The notes beneath the pieces are model-generated. The model saw only the letters and a list, made by a program, of their open reading frames with translations. It did no database searches and had not been told where the DNA came from. Below are positions 33,468 through 45,634 of a DNA stretch of 64,000 nucleotides, piece by piece. How positions within the stretch are numbered: the first letter of the stretch is position 1; each line of letters opens with the position of its first letter. Source of the stretch: Podospora pseudoanserina (lineage: Eukaryota; Ascomycota; Sordariomycetes; Sordariales; Podosporaceae); assembly GCF_035222485.1 (NCBI RefSeq), contig NC_085920.1, positions 6,820,001-6,884,000 on the forward strand, given 5' to 3'. A program made the position numbers and the translations under genes.

Positions 33468-36400
33468 TCATTCAATGCTTTGCTTGGAGAATGCCGATAA
33501 CCCCCGTTTCCTGACCGTGGTCAGGTTGAACCTTCGCTGCCCCGGCAGTCCTTGAGCCGAATGGCTCGACTCAATCCTACTGAGCCGCGCCGCCGAGGTG
33601 AAGTCGTTACTGGCCTCGAAGCTGGGACGGACCCGATCTATGGATCGCCTCACTCGGTCATACGACGGCCTAGCACGGTCTATCGAGGGCCGGCCAGGTC
33701 CGGTAATTTCTCTTTGAATGCTGTCAACCGGCTCGGCCTCAGGGAGATCCATGGACTGCCGGTTTTGCATGATGTAGTTGGTGCCATCGCTGCCGTTCTG
33801 TGCGCGTGTGTTGTGCGTGGCTGCGATGGAGGGAGGATAGATAGGCCGCCTGTCTTCGTCCACGCTTGCATATTGAGCGTGCTTAGACTTGCGGCTTCTG
33901 CCCGACATCTTGCCCGAAGAGGCTGAAGAGCCCGTAGAGGTACCCTCGAGACCCTCGGACGCGGCAGCTGCAGTCGCAACAGCCTGCGGGTCATCGAACA
34001 AGCCCTGCTTGGCCTGCTCCCGAATGATGTCCACATCGTAAGGGAACGTCTGCTTCTGAATGCATTTGACCACGAGACGCGGAAGCAAGCAAATAGCCGG
34101 CGTGACAATGAAACACATCCAAAAGGTCAACTCCTGGTAAACCTGGGGGGCGGCTTGGTAGAACGTGACAGCGTAGGTACTAGCCGTGTACACTCCAGTC
34201 CAGAAGAAGATGAAGACGTCGCTGATTACTATGGCGAGCAATGTCAGCCAATCCCATCGGTAGGTGTTGATGAGAATGTAGGCATTGATCGTGAAGACGG
34301 CCGGGTGGGCAATGTAGCACCCAAGACGGGTGCGCTCTGCGATGTCCAGTCCGTTGCCGGCTGCTGTGGCCGTCAAGGTGACGAACACGAATGGGATGAA
34401 GAAACAAGCGGCGGACTGGTAGACACCATCAGCCATATATGCCCTGGTGTGAACGTTAGCTTGAGCCTCCACTGCGTCTGCGGAAAGGGGAGTGTTACTT
34501 ACCAGAACTTGGTCTGTGTCCATTCCTTGCGCTCAATGCCACGTCGATAGAGCTGGGGCACCACCAACGACACAGTGTCCGACACATCCTGGTCCAACAC
34601 ACCCATGAGAATGACCGGCACCGAGGTGAAGAAGAGATTGAACATTAGGATATAGGTATACTCGTAGATGTAAGCGATGTCGAAGTTGCAGTAGATTTGG
34701 AACCAGAAAATGGCAAAGGTCCAAATCATGTTCTTGTAGAAGAAGTTGCTAATCGACTCTGCCAAGCGCCGGTAGGACCATCGGCCGTGAACAAGAACAA
34801 GCCTCTGCAAGAAGCGGAACTGTCCAATGGCATAATCCGAAGACATGACGGCTTGACGACCTTCGACACCAGCAATACCGACACCAACGTCGGCTTCCTG
34901 GATCATGGCCACATCGTTGGCACCATCACCAATCGACAGGGTCATGACATCGAGACCATTCTTGACCATGGCAACCACGGCGGCTTTTTGGGCGGGACTG
35001 ACACGGCAGCAGAGAACTGACTTGCACTGCTTGCACAAGAGCAAGAACTTCTGCTTCAGAGCATCGCTGAGCACCCAGCGGAGGGTGAAACCGTCGATGA
35101 CGAGACCGTGAGTAGCGGCCGGGGGTTCGTGGTCCTTCTTAGCCATCTTAAGCTCTTCGTCACTGCCAGTCATCTGAAACTTGGCCAAACCGTTGTCGAG
35201 TTGTTCTTCAGCGTGCGCCAGATAATCCTCTTCCGAAGACATGCCACTTTCATCCTCGTTAACCTGGATGCGAAGAAGGTCCATGTCGTTGTGCAAGAGG
35301 TTGCAAGAGAAACCGATGTTGATGGCCGTTTCGACCTTGTCGCCAGTCAGGACCCAGAGCTTGATGCCGGCATCGCCGAGAAGAGCGATGGTGTCAGGGA
35401 CACCGTCCTGAAGTCTGTCTTCAATAGCCGTGCCGCCCAGCAGGGTCAAGTCACGCTCGATCTTATCAGCAACCTCCTCGAGCCTGTCCTCGCGGTTTTC
35501 CAGCGCGGTGGCGGCAAGGTCGTGCTCCTTTCGCCACTCGCGGTATTCTTCCTCGGAGAGCTCCTTTTGTGCAATGCACAAAGTACGGAGACCCTCGATG
35601 GCGAACATCTCGAGATGTTTGGCGGTTTCCTTGCGAAGTTCCTGCTGTTCTCCTTTCTTGAGACGCGAGTAAATGATGCTGTCGGCACCCTTGCAGAACA
35701 AGATGATCTTGCCGTCGGGCATCCTCACGATTGCGCTCATCCTCTTTCTGCTAGAGTTGAATTCGATGGTGTTGAGAACCGGGTAATGCCTGTCCTCGCC
35801 CATGACGTTGACGTTGATCCCATCGTTGGCGGAGCCGAGGACTGTGAAACCCATATCGCGGGCGGTTGCCACCAGGGCAGCCTCATCTGGAGATTGAGCC
35901 TTGAATTCCATCTTAGGAGGGTTGCCGGGAACCTTCTCCGCGATCACTGTGTGACAGAGAGCAAGGGCCAGCATGAAATGCGCGTTTGCCTCTTGCTGTT
36001 CCCTGCCGTTCTTACCAGCGAGATCCTCCACAAAATCAGGGGCAATGAAGGTCAAGTCCTCGTCATGCAGGTACGGGTTCTCATGGAGCGAACGAAGGCC
36101 TTCCAGGGCCCTCACCTTGGCTGCGGCGATCTCGGCCCGGATCACCTTCGCCTCGTTCTCAACGTCGATGCCCATACGCTTGTTCATGCCGGCCTGTGCC
36201 TCCGTGTAGGCCTCGCCGTAAGGTTGACCGTTGATCGTGGCTTTCTTGAACTCCATGACGTTTTGCGTGAGTGTGCCTGTCTTGTCCGAGAAAATGTATT
36301 CAATTTGACCGACGTCATCAGAGATATTCCAGGACTTGGGGATACAAGGCTGATCGATCTTATCATAGTACATCCCAATGTCGCTGTAGATGAAGTAGGC

Positions 36401-38208
36401 CTGTAGCGTCCGTACAATTTCGAGCGAAATGTACAGGGAAATCGGAATCAAGTTCTGGAAGACGATGACAGCAGCCCAGAATGTGATGAACCCCGTCAGT
36501 TCCGGCGTTGAGCCGATGGAGCCATATTCAAACCAAGCGAGCGAAGCATCGTCCTTGGCCCAGGTAACACCGTTCACAAAAGCAGCCACCAAGCAGATCG
36601 CCACGAGAATACCCAGATTGCAGATGACGTTGAAGTTCAGCTCGCGAGCGATGCGGGCCCGCTTACTGGGCGTGATACCTGCATTCATCATGATCTTGGT
36701 GTCGTGGCCGGTGAAGACAACGATGCCGAGAGCCCACTCAGTATTGCGCAGATTGCATCCGCGGAGAAGCATGTTGTCGATGCTGATAGGTTCCGACATC
36801 TCCCTGGGCTCCCCTTTTGGATCCCAGGGTACCTTTTGCTGCCACTTGATCGCACCATTGTACTTGTAGAGATTTGCCTGAGGCGGCTCGCTTTCAATCA
36901 CGAACCGAGCTCGTTCGCAATCACGGGCATGCTTCAGAGTACGACCACATCGAAGGGCGGACCGAACTTTCAAGTTGGTTTCCCCATCCAGGTTCTTGGT
37001 TTCCACGTAGCATGCACCATCGGGATCCGAAGTCGCGAGAATGATGATATCGGCCGGAAGTTCGTCGTCGTTGTAGATACGGACAAAATCGCCCACAACC
37101 AAGCTCTTCCAAGCATCCCTGTGAAACCTGGCCTTACCAGAGATCGGAACGTCTGGGTTTATCATATCACCCTTGAGCGCTTGGAGAAGAAGGCCCTCAT
37201 TTTCCACGGCGGTAGAGGTGCTGGGAGCCTCTTCATGATTTCGTGGCAACGGCGATGGTACTGGCGTCATTTGAATTTCTTCTCGAGCCGAGACAAACGA
37301 GTTTCGTGACATGGGTGATGCGACCGCCTCCCAGGGTGTCGTCCTGGTCTCAATCGACATGCGCGGATCGACCGACTTCGACTTCTCCTCGGCAGCGTGT
37401 TCGTCCTTCTTCCATAACCCCTCGATGGCACGCCAGAGAGCTCCAAAGAACCGCGAAGTTGCCTTCTTTATCCTCCGCCAAAGAGAAACGTTGTCCTCCT
37501 CCACATTCACATTCTCGACCCCGAGTAACCGATGAACGGGGGCATTGTTGAGCTCATTATCCAGGATCGTCCGTCGGTAATCTTCGATGGCGTCCTTGAC
37601 TGCGGTAACGCAGATAATAAAAATTAGGGGTACGGCGTTTAGTCCAGGATTAACACCACCAAAAATAGGGAAAATCTGCCACAATGTTAACGATGGCACC
37701 TGAAGCGTTGACCGCTCAATCGAACCCAGGGGCCACTCACAACTAGAATCACTATGAACAAGAAGAATATGTTGGCGACATTGTGAAATTGAAAGAAAAG
37801 GTTTTTAGGAATAAAGGATAATGGCGTGTACTTGGCCGTTCGGATCTTGTTTCTCGTAAACTGTCGAGCCGGCTTGCCTTCTTCGTCTTGGAGTTCGCGT
37901 GGCAACGGCTGGCCAAAATAAAGTTGTCTTGGAGCAGGGCCGCCCTCGTCGTGCGCACTCTCGCTCTGGGTATCGACCTCTGCTTCTTCTGGGACAGCCT
38001 CCTCGGGCTGCTGTAGCGAACCTGCTCCTCCAGATGCCCTCTTCTTTTCCGACGCGGTCCGGTTGTGTTGTTTCCTGCCTATCAGTGATAGACGCTTCTT
38101 CGTCCCACTCTTCACCGTCATCTTCCGGGTGGCCCATCGTGTCCTCTGCATCGATATTTCCGGCCCCAAGTTATCGTTCCCCTCTTCTGCCATTGGTGGA
38201 GAAGCCAT
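33468..38208 (-). CDS. P4-type phospholipid flippase, DNF1/DNF2 class
   Basis: Aminophospholipid-transporting P-type ATPase that keeps membrane lipid asymmetry at the plasma membrane and late secretory pathway, usually with a CDC50/LEM3 partner. Exons: 37741-38208, 34503-37675 and 33468-34443; 1538 residues, the full length of the DNF class. Landmarks in order: N-terminal [31 protein letters not shown], phosphorylation site [10 protein letters not shown], nucleotide-binding [16 protein letters not shown] and FCKGADSII, hinge [18 protein letters not shown], and [19 protein letters not shown]. Ten membrane segments are expected, the last six following the hinge. The C-terminal tail holds a fourfold heptad-like repeat (positions 33612-33692) and basic Ser-rich sequence. 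Introns of 65 and 59 nt keep the frame. DNF class is firm; DNF1 versus DNF2 is not decided. Confidence 0.95.
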
Positions 38209-41126
38209 GTCGAGGAGGGGATTCCGGGCAGCGCCCGATCAACCCACTTGCGTTCGCCAGGCTGGCCCCGTCCGGTACCGTCACCGATTCGACACCAGGG
38301 CAGTGAATACGGCCTAGACTACCCAAAGCAACAACTCGGATCGTATACGTGTCGTCGAGTAAAAATAGTCCGGGGCCAACAAAAGGATGGCGGGACTTGG
38401 GGGGAAAAGCGCCTTTGATGCTGTGGCTCGTGCTGTTGTTTCGAAAGCCAAGCAAGCCGTCCGTCTTCCTTGTGAGCCAGGCGCGTACGGTGAAAGAATT
38501 GCAATCTTCTATTCAAGTTGCGACGGCGGCGATGGCGAACAGAAAGAATCGGGGTCTTCGGGAAGCGTGGCCGAGATTGGGACCGGTGGCAGAAATTGGT
38601 GGTGCTCGTGATGGGATGGGATGGCTCGCGGGTGTCAGGGTGTATGTAGCAGGGAGAGATTTTGATGCGCGAGGGCGAAACGGGCAGTAGAAACGTGGCG
38701 GACCGGATGAGCCGGGGTTGTTGCAGTCAGCGATAGACCGTCAAGCACCTCATGATCCAGCGGGGACGGGCTCGCAAGGAAAAGCCTGGATGTGCTGCTG
38801 GGAGATCTGTCTGCATGAACGGGAGGGAAAAGAAGGAGAAAAAACTTCTGCGAAACTGGACGTTCTCCAAAAGGGGACACGCTCCAGGAGGGGGATGGCT
38901 GTGGATTGCGGTGCTGCACGCTGCGTTCTTCACAGCCCAGAAGGCCACAACTGCAAAACGGGGGCTCCCGCTGGACTTCGTTAACTTCGGGTCCCTGAAT
39001 TGGTCAGCAACCCTGTCCGTAAGCTCTCATTTTACGGCGTCGCGGCACAGGGTGTGGGGCACCCAGCACACTCCAGCCCACCCCAGCCGCCCGGCTGCTG
39101 TCCAACGTATAACTGCCAGCCCGTAGGAGCGGTTCTATGATTTCATCTCGAGGGACTTTTGGAGGACTCTTTGTCGGCATGAATCCACGGGGTGCATATG
39201 CCTGTGCTACGCTGTACATCACTGTCAAATGTTCATCGAGTCCGAGTGCCGACATGCGTCTTTCTCAACCAAGAGACAGGGACCAAAATCACAATGGACC
39301 ATTCACCAACAGACATCTCGCACAAGGGCTCGGCAGTGAACACCGCCTTCCATGTGCTGCAACGTCCATGTGGATTAGTAAATTCAGTGTGGGGGCAGCG
39401 GAGACTCATAGGAAACTTCCAATTTGGGGCCTCGAAGCGGTCGACGATCCTCTGCAAGACATGGACCGTATGAGCGCCCTTCAGACGTTTGGACATACAC
39501 ACGAAAAGTGTGTCCGCGCCAGCCGAACAAGAAGCCAAAGAGCCATGGGCATTCCAGCACATGGTGCACGTACAAGATCCTAACCTTCTTCTCAGCCTTC
39601 TATCTTGTAGTTCTACAACTATCTTGAATTTGTTTCTAGACTACTGGGCCTGCTTGCTTCGGTCTCCGCACAGTACGCCATCTCGGAGTTTGACTTTAAC
39701 CCGGGGTGCCGACATCGTTGCAACTTAGATCGGCGAAGAATAGCTATTGGACGATTGGAAGCATCGAAGCATAAAAAAACGACGCTACATACGCAGCCCG
39801 GCTGGCCAGGAAGGCGTGCACAACTCGCCTAGCGGTTTTTATCCAACTCTTTGCTCTCCGACGGCTTAGCGGACTTGGAAAGTCGGCCTTTTGGGAAACC
39901 ATCGCATCCGACACCAAGAGCGCAGATGTTGTTGCGGCCTTGATGAATACACCGAACAGTGTGTGCTTCAGATCACGACACGGACCGAAACTGGGCATCA
40001 GACTGTTGGCAGCGCCACGCTGCCTATGAATGGCACATGGCGGGCTTTCTTCAACCCCGCCACGCCTACCAGAATACCTAAATAGTTGCGCACTCACCTC
40101 ACCCATCAGATCGATCACCATCTGACGGCATGCTCGGCACCGGACCCTACCCTCAGCCACTTCCTCTGGGAACTCTCGGCCTCAAGGGTTGTCGCAGGTG
40201 AGAAAAACCGTTGCCTTGTATCACTAGCTCCCGACGATGTCATCATGATGGGACAGGACTGGTGAGACATCAGCCCCTTTCAAACTGTGCCCCAGGGGTC
40301 AGAAGTCTTCAGCCCAATCAGTTCATGGGGCACCTCAAGGTTCCGTTGTCGATGATCTCTGGATTGGGTTTCATCGCAATCCAGGAAGTCAGCACCGAAA
40401 CTTATGCGTGGCCTTCCGCAACCTCTCTGCTCACTTAACCGCCCTAAATGTGGATCAATAGGGGTCTTTTACCTGGATGGTGAGGTTTGCTCAACTGCTT
40501 TACCAGAAAATAGAGCTGGAACGGTAGCTATCCCAGAAGACACAATCCCATTGTTTCGAAACTCGGTCTCCAAGGAACAGACACGGAGTTAACCGAGCGG
40601 GCTGGCATCATGCCAGATGGCGGCCCAGCCCCCCTTTCTATCCCCGAACACGGTGAAAGGCCGAAAGGCAGACATTCTCTGAGAAACTCCGTGCCAACCG
40701 CCGGCGGTTTATCATACATACTCATCTCGCTGTAGACAGTTGACCTTACATTCGGCCAATCAAAATGATTTTGATTGTAGAGTATCCCGAGGCAGTGTTG
40801 TTTGAGTTTCAGCCTCTCGTGTTTCGCACCGTGTTCTACAGCGCTTTCTCACCGTCAGGATGAGATAAGGAATACGGTATGCACATATGGGGGTTTAGGC
40901 TTTCTTGTCTTGTTCCATACTGTGTAGAAGCCGAGCACAGACCAAGGTGTTCACCCATAGTTTAAGTGGAAGGCGCGAAATATGCTGTAAACGCGTCCAC
41001 TGAACGCGCCTCGCCAAGGCACCCTTTCAAAGCGATGCTTCAGATTATCACGATTATCTCGATTATCTCGAGACACTGGAAATAGAACTCGGCCAATCAA
41101 GTAACAGAGCGACTTCATACTTCATC
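38209..41126. other. Divergent intergenic region, flippase / CANIN-like gene
   Basis: About 2.9 kb between divergent start codons, holding both promoters. Minus-strand (39744-40160) and plus-strand (39137-39583) frames exist, but neither resembles a protein family nor has plausible splice-linked partners. Nothing else is recognised. Confidence 0.5.
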
Positions 41127-43146
41127 ATGTCGAGTAATATCTTTATCACAAGCTTCTTTAAGCCAAAAGTGGAGGATCCATCGAGCCCTCCCCAACAACC
41201 CCAAATCGAAAAACCATCATCATCACCACCACCACCACCACCACCACCACCACCACCACCACAATCACCATCCCCGCCCCCACCAGCACCACCCTCAGCC
41301 CTACGCTCACTCTCTTCCTCACCGCTACCGCCTTCTTCAGCACTACGCTCATCTTCTTCGTCACTGCCACCGGTCAGGAAACCTAGAGACAGGAATGAAG
41401 TGATCAAAGGCTCAGATGATGAAGAGGATGATTCGGACGACTCAGACGCTGATGCGTTTCCTGACCTTTTCACCTCTCTCCCTCCTTCGGCCCCAGCTCC
41501 GGCCTCTACCCTGCTAGCAACTCCAAAAGCAAAGAGAATCGCTGTCGAGGCCTGCTCATCACCACTCACAATCAACACAAAGCACAGGTACGACATCAAA
41601 GCCTTGCTTGAACATGCAGAGAAGGATCGAAAATTGAATGAGAGCCAGCAGCGGCTTGCTGCTGTCATGGCTCAAGGCTCCCCAACAAGGAAGGACAGAT
41701 CTTCGTTCAGCGCCAGGCCAATCACTGGCGTTCGCGATGCCATGGAGGCTATTCTCCCGGATCTAGACAGCAGTGAGGATGAGGCTAAGAGAGGGAGGAG
41801 ACTTCTCGCTGTTAAAAGGACTGAAGCGCTGGAGGTGAGGCCGGAGTGGTATTTCTTTGAGGAAGAGACTCAGGTCGACGACGGCGCCTCTATTACGGCG
41901 AGGGCAAGCTTCCCACAAGCTAGGGCTACGGGCTCATGGTCATTTTTAGCTCAGGAAAAAGGCAGACGGGAAATAATCGAAGATGGGCTGCCTTATTACA
42001 TCCAAAGCAAACAGGGCGATCTACCAGATGATATCTTCCTCTGGGTTCTGGATGAAGTCCTTCACGAAAAGTCTAGAAAGCTCCGTGAAGAGTATGTAAG
42101 ACTTCTTGGAGTCTGTCCAGCGCAGGCAGCGCGGGTCATGGATCCCGACCTTATCGTTCAGATGTTTCGAGACCTTGGAGCCTCCAAACACGCCCTCGCA
42201 CCAGCTTCTCAACAAGATCAAGGCAACTGGCTAAGAAAGAACCCCTATTCCGGACGAGACTGGACCCCCTTGCAAACCGTCCTGCGCATTCTATCAAAAA
42301 CCGCCGACGGCCTCTCAGTCCCCTCCCTCACCCAAGCCATGGTTATCCTCCTCCGCCTAGGAATAGACAACATCGTCCGCGACGACCCAGGCGTGGCACA
42401 AGACTTTCAGGACTGCCTTCCCCGCATAGTCCGAGCCGTCCCCCGGGAAGCCTGGAACAATTTTGTAAGGCTCCCCCCCTTTCCTGTCCTCCCAGCCTAC
42501 TCACTAACCCCCCTCCCAGTGCGGCGACGTAACCGACTCCCTCTACTCCCACACCCATTCCCCAGCCCTCCGCTCCCTCGCCATCTCCTCCCTCCCCTTC
42601 ACCCACCCACGTCTCAACGAACTCCGCCGCCGCCTAGCCCTAACCTTCCTCTTCAACGAACCCCAACGCGCCCGCTCCAGACCAGAAGAAACCTTCTCCA
42701 TCCAGTCCGTCCTCGACCTCCTGGAGTACTCAGAGCACTTCATCATCGACAGGCACAGCAAAGAGTTTTACAACCTCCGTGCCATGTCCGAGATGGTCGC
42801 CGTCGCAGTAGCCGACGGTTGCCCCCCACAGGATGGGACAAACGAGGCCGCTCACAGGCAGTTCAACGCCGAAGTAGACCTGCTGGCCCGCCATGTGAGG
42901 AACATGTACTCGCAGATTCCAGATGGCAGCGCGGCTCACTCGTCTAAATGGGAGGCCAAGGCGCAGCTCAAGGACTTTGAGGCGATGTTGCTGAGAGTGA
43001 TCAGGACGAGGGCAAAGCCGGTGGGTCACATTTTCAGGTCCGAGGACGAGGAGGATCAGGACAAAAAGCCAGTCAAGCAGAGTTCCCTGACGGAGTGGAT
43101 GCTGAGGAAGAAAAATAAGGCCAAGACTGAGCCGTCGACTCCTTAG
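41127..43146 (+). CDS. Candidate SLF2/Nse6-like (CANIN-type) genome-stability protein with PIP-like motifs
   Basis: Exons 41127-42464 and 42520-43146 (55-nt intron) give 654 residues. The protein opens with MSSNIFITSFFKPK, which resembles a PCNA-binding PIP box (I-x-x-F-F before basic residues). It is followed by a poly-Pro stretch and an acidic Ser/Asp segment. The C-terminal two thirds are helical. The block PYYIQSKQGDLPDDIFLWVL, followed by DEVLHEKSRKLREEYVRLL, reminds me of the CANIN domain of SLF2/Nse6, which recruits the SMC5/6 complex to DNA damage. A second motif near the end, QSSLTEWM (43078-43101), has PIP-like spacing. The family call is from memory and tentative; the gene model is well supported by the frame-preserving junction (NNF-CGDVTDS) and continuous protein-like sequence. 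Confidence 0.72.
41215..41262 (+). repeat. CAT/CAC trinucleotide repeat encoding Ser/Pro runs
   Basis: Within the N-terminus of the preceding gene; read in frame it gives a run of twelve prolines flanked by serines. Repeat length probably varies between isolates. Confidence 0.9.
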
Positions 43147-43433
43147 GGGAAAGTCACTGCAGGTCATAGTTCAACTATGTAGGTGTTGATGCATGGTATT
43201 TGAATTGCTTTGCTCCTCCTTGTGGTTTCGTGGTAAAGAACGCCCCCCCCCCCTGTAATATAAACATACAAACTCTTGATACCCGCGCACGCCATGCTAC
43301 TTTGGCTTGCTCAACACTACCAACACGCACGTTGAATCATAGAAACAACAATACACTTTATCCGCCACCTCCTCCTTGTCTACTACTCAGTCATGAACCC
43401 TACCCCAAAGAAACATAAACAGGAATAGGAAGC

Positions 43434-44310
43434 TTAGTCAAAGAACTTGCGGTTGGGGTTGTCGCCAAACAGAGCCTTGCGCATGGCGGGAAGGGCGCTC
43501 TGCTTTAGCAGATCCAGCCTGGCCTCCAAAGTGTTGTCAATGTCGATCTTGCCGTTGCCACCAACAATGATCACACCACCGGCGCTGCGTAAATGATATC
43601 ATGTCAGCAGATGTCCTGAAACCATAGAAGGTGGAATGCGTCTCACCTCCCCTCAGCAACCTCATTCTCCTCATCAATCGTCGCCTTGACCTCCCTCCCC
43701 GTCTTCTCCTTATACTCCCCCTCCGCCTTCTCAATCGCATTCTTGACCAGCTCATAATCCGCCTTCCTCGCCCTAATCTGCAGCTCCGGCTCGTTCATCG
43801 CATAGAACCCCTCCAGAATCAAATCCTTGAGGATGCCCTCGTACCTGCCCTTGTCCTCGGTCCCCTCGCTCAGCCTCTTCTCGGCCGCCTGGAAGATGTC
43901 GTCGAGCAACTCCTGACGGGCACCCAGGACGCGGAGACGGGTCTTGTTGGCGACTTTGGAGCTGGTGATTTGCTGCGACATGGTGGCCTGCTTGAACTTT
44001 TTGGCGTAGGCGGCGTCGATGGCGTCGGTCTCCTGGAGGACGAGCTTGCCCTTTTCCATGGAGAATTCTTCGTTGGCTTTGATTTCGATTTCGCGGGCTT
44101 TTTCTTCGGCTTCTTGCTTGATGAAGGCGGTCATTTTGCGGAGTTCTTGTCCGACCTGGAAGGAGGGGCGTTAGCCATCTTCCCCTCCTTTGGGTGATGT
44201 TGAACCCCATTGCAGCCAGCGGTGATGCTGCACCAAAGGTGATATGTTTTGGGGACTTCTAGAACCAGAAGACATACCTGGTCGTCGGACAAGGCGTGAA
44301 TACTTGACAT
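43434..44310 (-). CDS. vma-4: V-type proton ATPase subunit E
   Basis: Peripheral-stalk subunit of the V1 sector of the vacuolar H+-ATPase, pairing with subunit G to act as stator. Exons: 44278-44310, 43647-44155 and 43434-43584; 230 residues, the normal family length. The N-terminus reads [19 protein letters not shown], then the long helix [20 protein letters not shown]. The C-terminal globular part includes [20 protein letters not shown] and, across intron 2, [19 protein letters not shown] with the family signature [10 protein letters not shown]. It ends [13 protein letters not shown]. Introns of 122 and 62 nt preserve the frame. The 11-codon first exon is confirmed by the conserved N-terminus. 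Confidence 0.95.
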
Positions 44311-45634
44311 GATGGGCGGTTTTGTAGTTGGAAGTCGTAGGGAACTATGTGATACAGGTTCCGCAAGGACAAGCGGGAGGGGGGTCGTTTAGAGGATGCG
44401 ATATGCTCTGGCCTGGCCGCGGCTGTAGATGATCTCGATAGGCTTGCGCGGGGAGGTTTATGATGATGTGAGCCTTCACAGGGAAATGTAGCTGTATGTC
44501 TCTAGGCAGTGGTATTGCCGATTAGAAAGTCAATGCGAGGTTGCGGTGCCGCGCAGCTGTGGCTCCTGCGATGTCATTGGAACCAACAGCTGCTGACAAG
44601 CAACCGCCCCCCTGGTCAAGGAGCTCGCAATGGTGGGTCTGCTTGAGTAGCCCAGCCACGCGTTGCATCCCCCACCTCGGACTGATAAGATAAAGGACCG
44701 GGAAGTCAAGCCACAGCTTGGATGAAAGCCACAATGCCACCTGGTGTTGGCATGTGCTGGCACATGTGGCTGGTGCCCAAGTATGCCAGGTCTGGTGATG
44801 ATGCAGGCACGCACCGACAGCCCCAGCTGAGCTGCGTCTTGGCCTGTCCCTGTCCACTGTCGCCGAATGTCCCCACGGTGGAAGTGACGGGGAGAAAGGC
44901 CAGCGTTTCGTCTGCGAATCGTTGCTCACCCGCTCATCTCGTGTCCGAATTGTCTCCAGATCCACGATGCGCCGCTTTTGCGAACCACATCTCTGACCGT
45001 TCCCGGCAAACAACTTGCTGAACCCGACCGCGGTGGCCCAGTGGTCTCACAGCTCTCATACCGCAACCAGGAGCAGCGCCGGGCCTTTTTAGTGGCCTCT
45101 CTTCCCCAGGCCCGGAACACCGTGCCTCAAGATCGCAGTCCCCCCGTAAGCCAGCCTCGACCTCGGCCACTGTGGATTTGAACGACACGAGAAACACTCA
45201 TACGCCGGGCTGTCTGCAAACCATCTGCAACAACAAACACCCCATTGCTCCCTTCTGATCGAGTGCCCGGGAACTGGTAGCGTCATTGAGTGACGTTTCC
45301 TGGCAGCGGTCAGACACAGCATCTTTACTCTTTCCCAACGCAAACGGTCGACGAAGCGCCGGCCCACGATTCAGAGTTTCCACGCCTACCACCTTTTCGA
45401 TACATTCTTCGAGTAAACAGGCTTTGGGCACCTCGTCTACTTTTCTTTCTTTTTGTTTCCCTTTTTGTCCAGTTTAGCTACGATTTACGACTAGTTTCAT
45501 CCGAATCCTAACCACCGATTTTCCTCTTGCCCATCCCAACATTTCAGCACCACAACGATTGCCCATGCGAACACAATAGGACACCGTTTACTTGCCCTCG
45601 AGAACCGCCGCAGGACTGGTTGTCTACTGGCGCA
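44311..45634. promoter_or_regulatory. Divergent promoter region, vma-4 / NIPA-like gene
   Basis: About 1.3 kb of head-to-head intergenic DNA holding both promoters and leaders. T-rich stretches near 45420-45480 may lie close to the NIPA-like transcription start. No gene is supportable. Confidence 0.5.

Noticed and set aside
35108-36406. Plus-strand open frame of 432 codons opposite the flippase
   Set aside because: Antisense shadow of the P4-ATPase core domain with the conserved motifs on the other strand.
38549-38600. Sequence resembling a tRNA-Ser/Leu A box (CGTGGCCGAG)
   Set aside because: No B box follows and no cloverleaf can be drawn.
39744-40160. Minus-strand frame of 138 codons in the flippase/CANIN-like spacer
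   Set aside because: No recognisable motif, no splice-linked exon, composition like its surroundings.
43631-44197. Plus-strand frame of 188 codons rich in Leu and Phe
   Set aside because: Antisense of the V-ATPase subunit E helix; the apparent hydrophobicity comes from complementing Glu/Lys codons.
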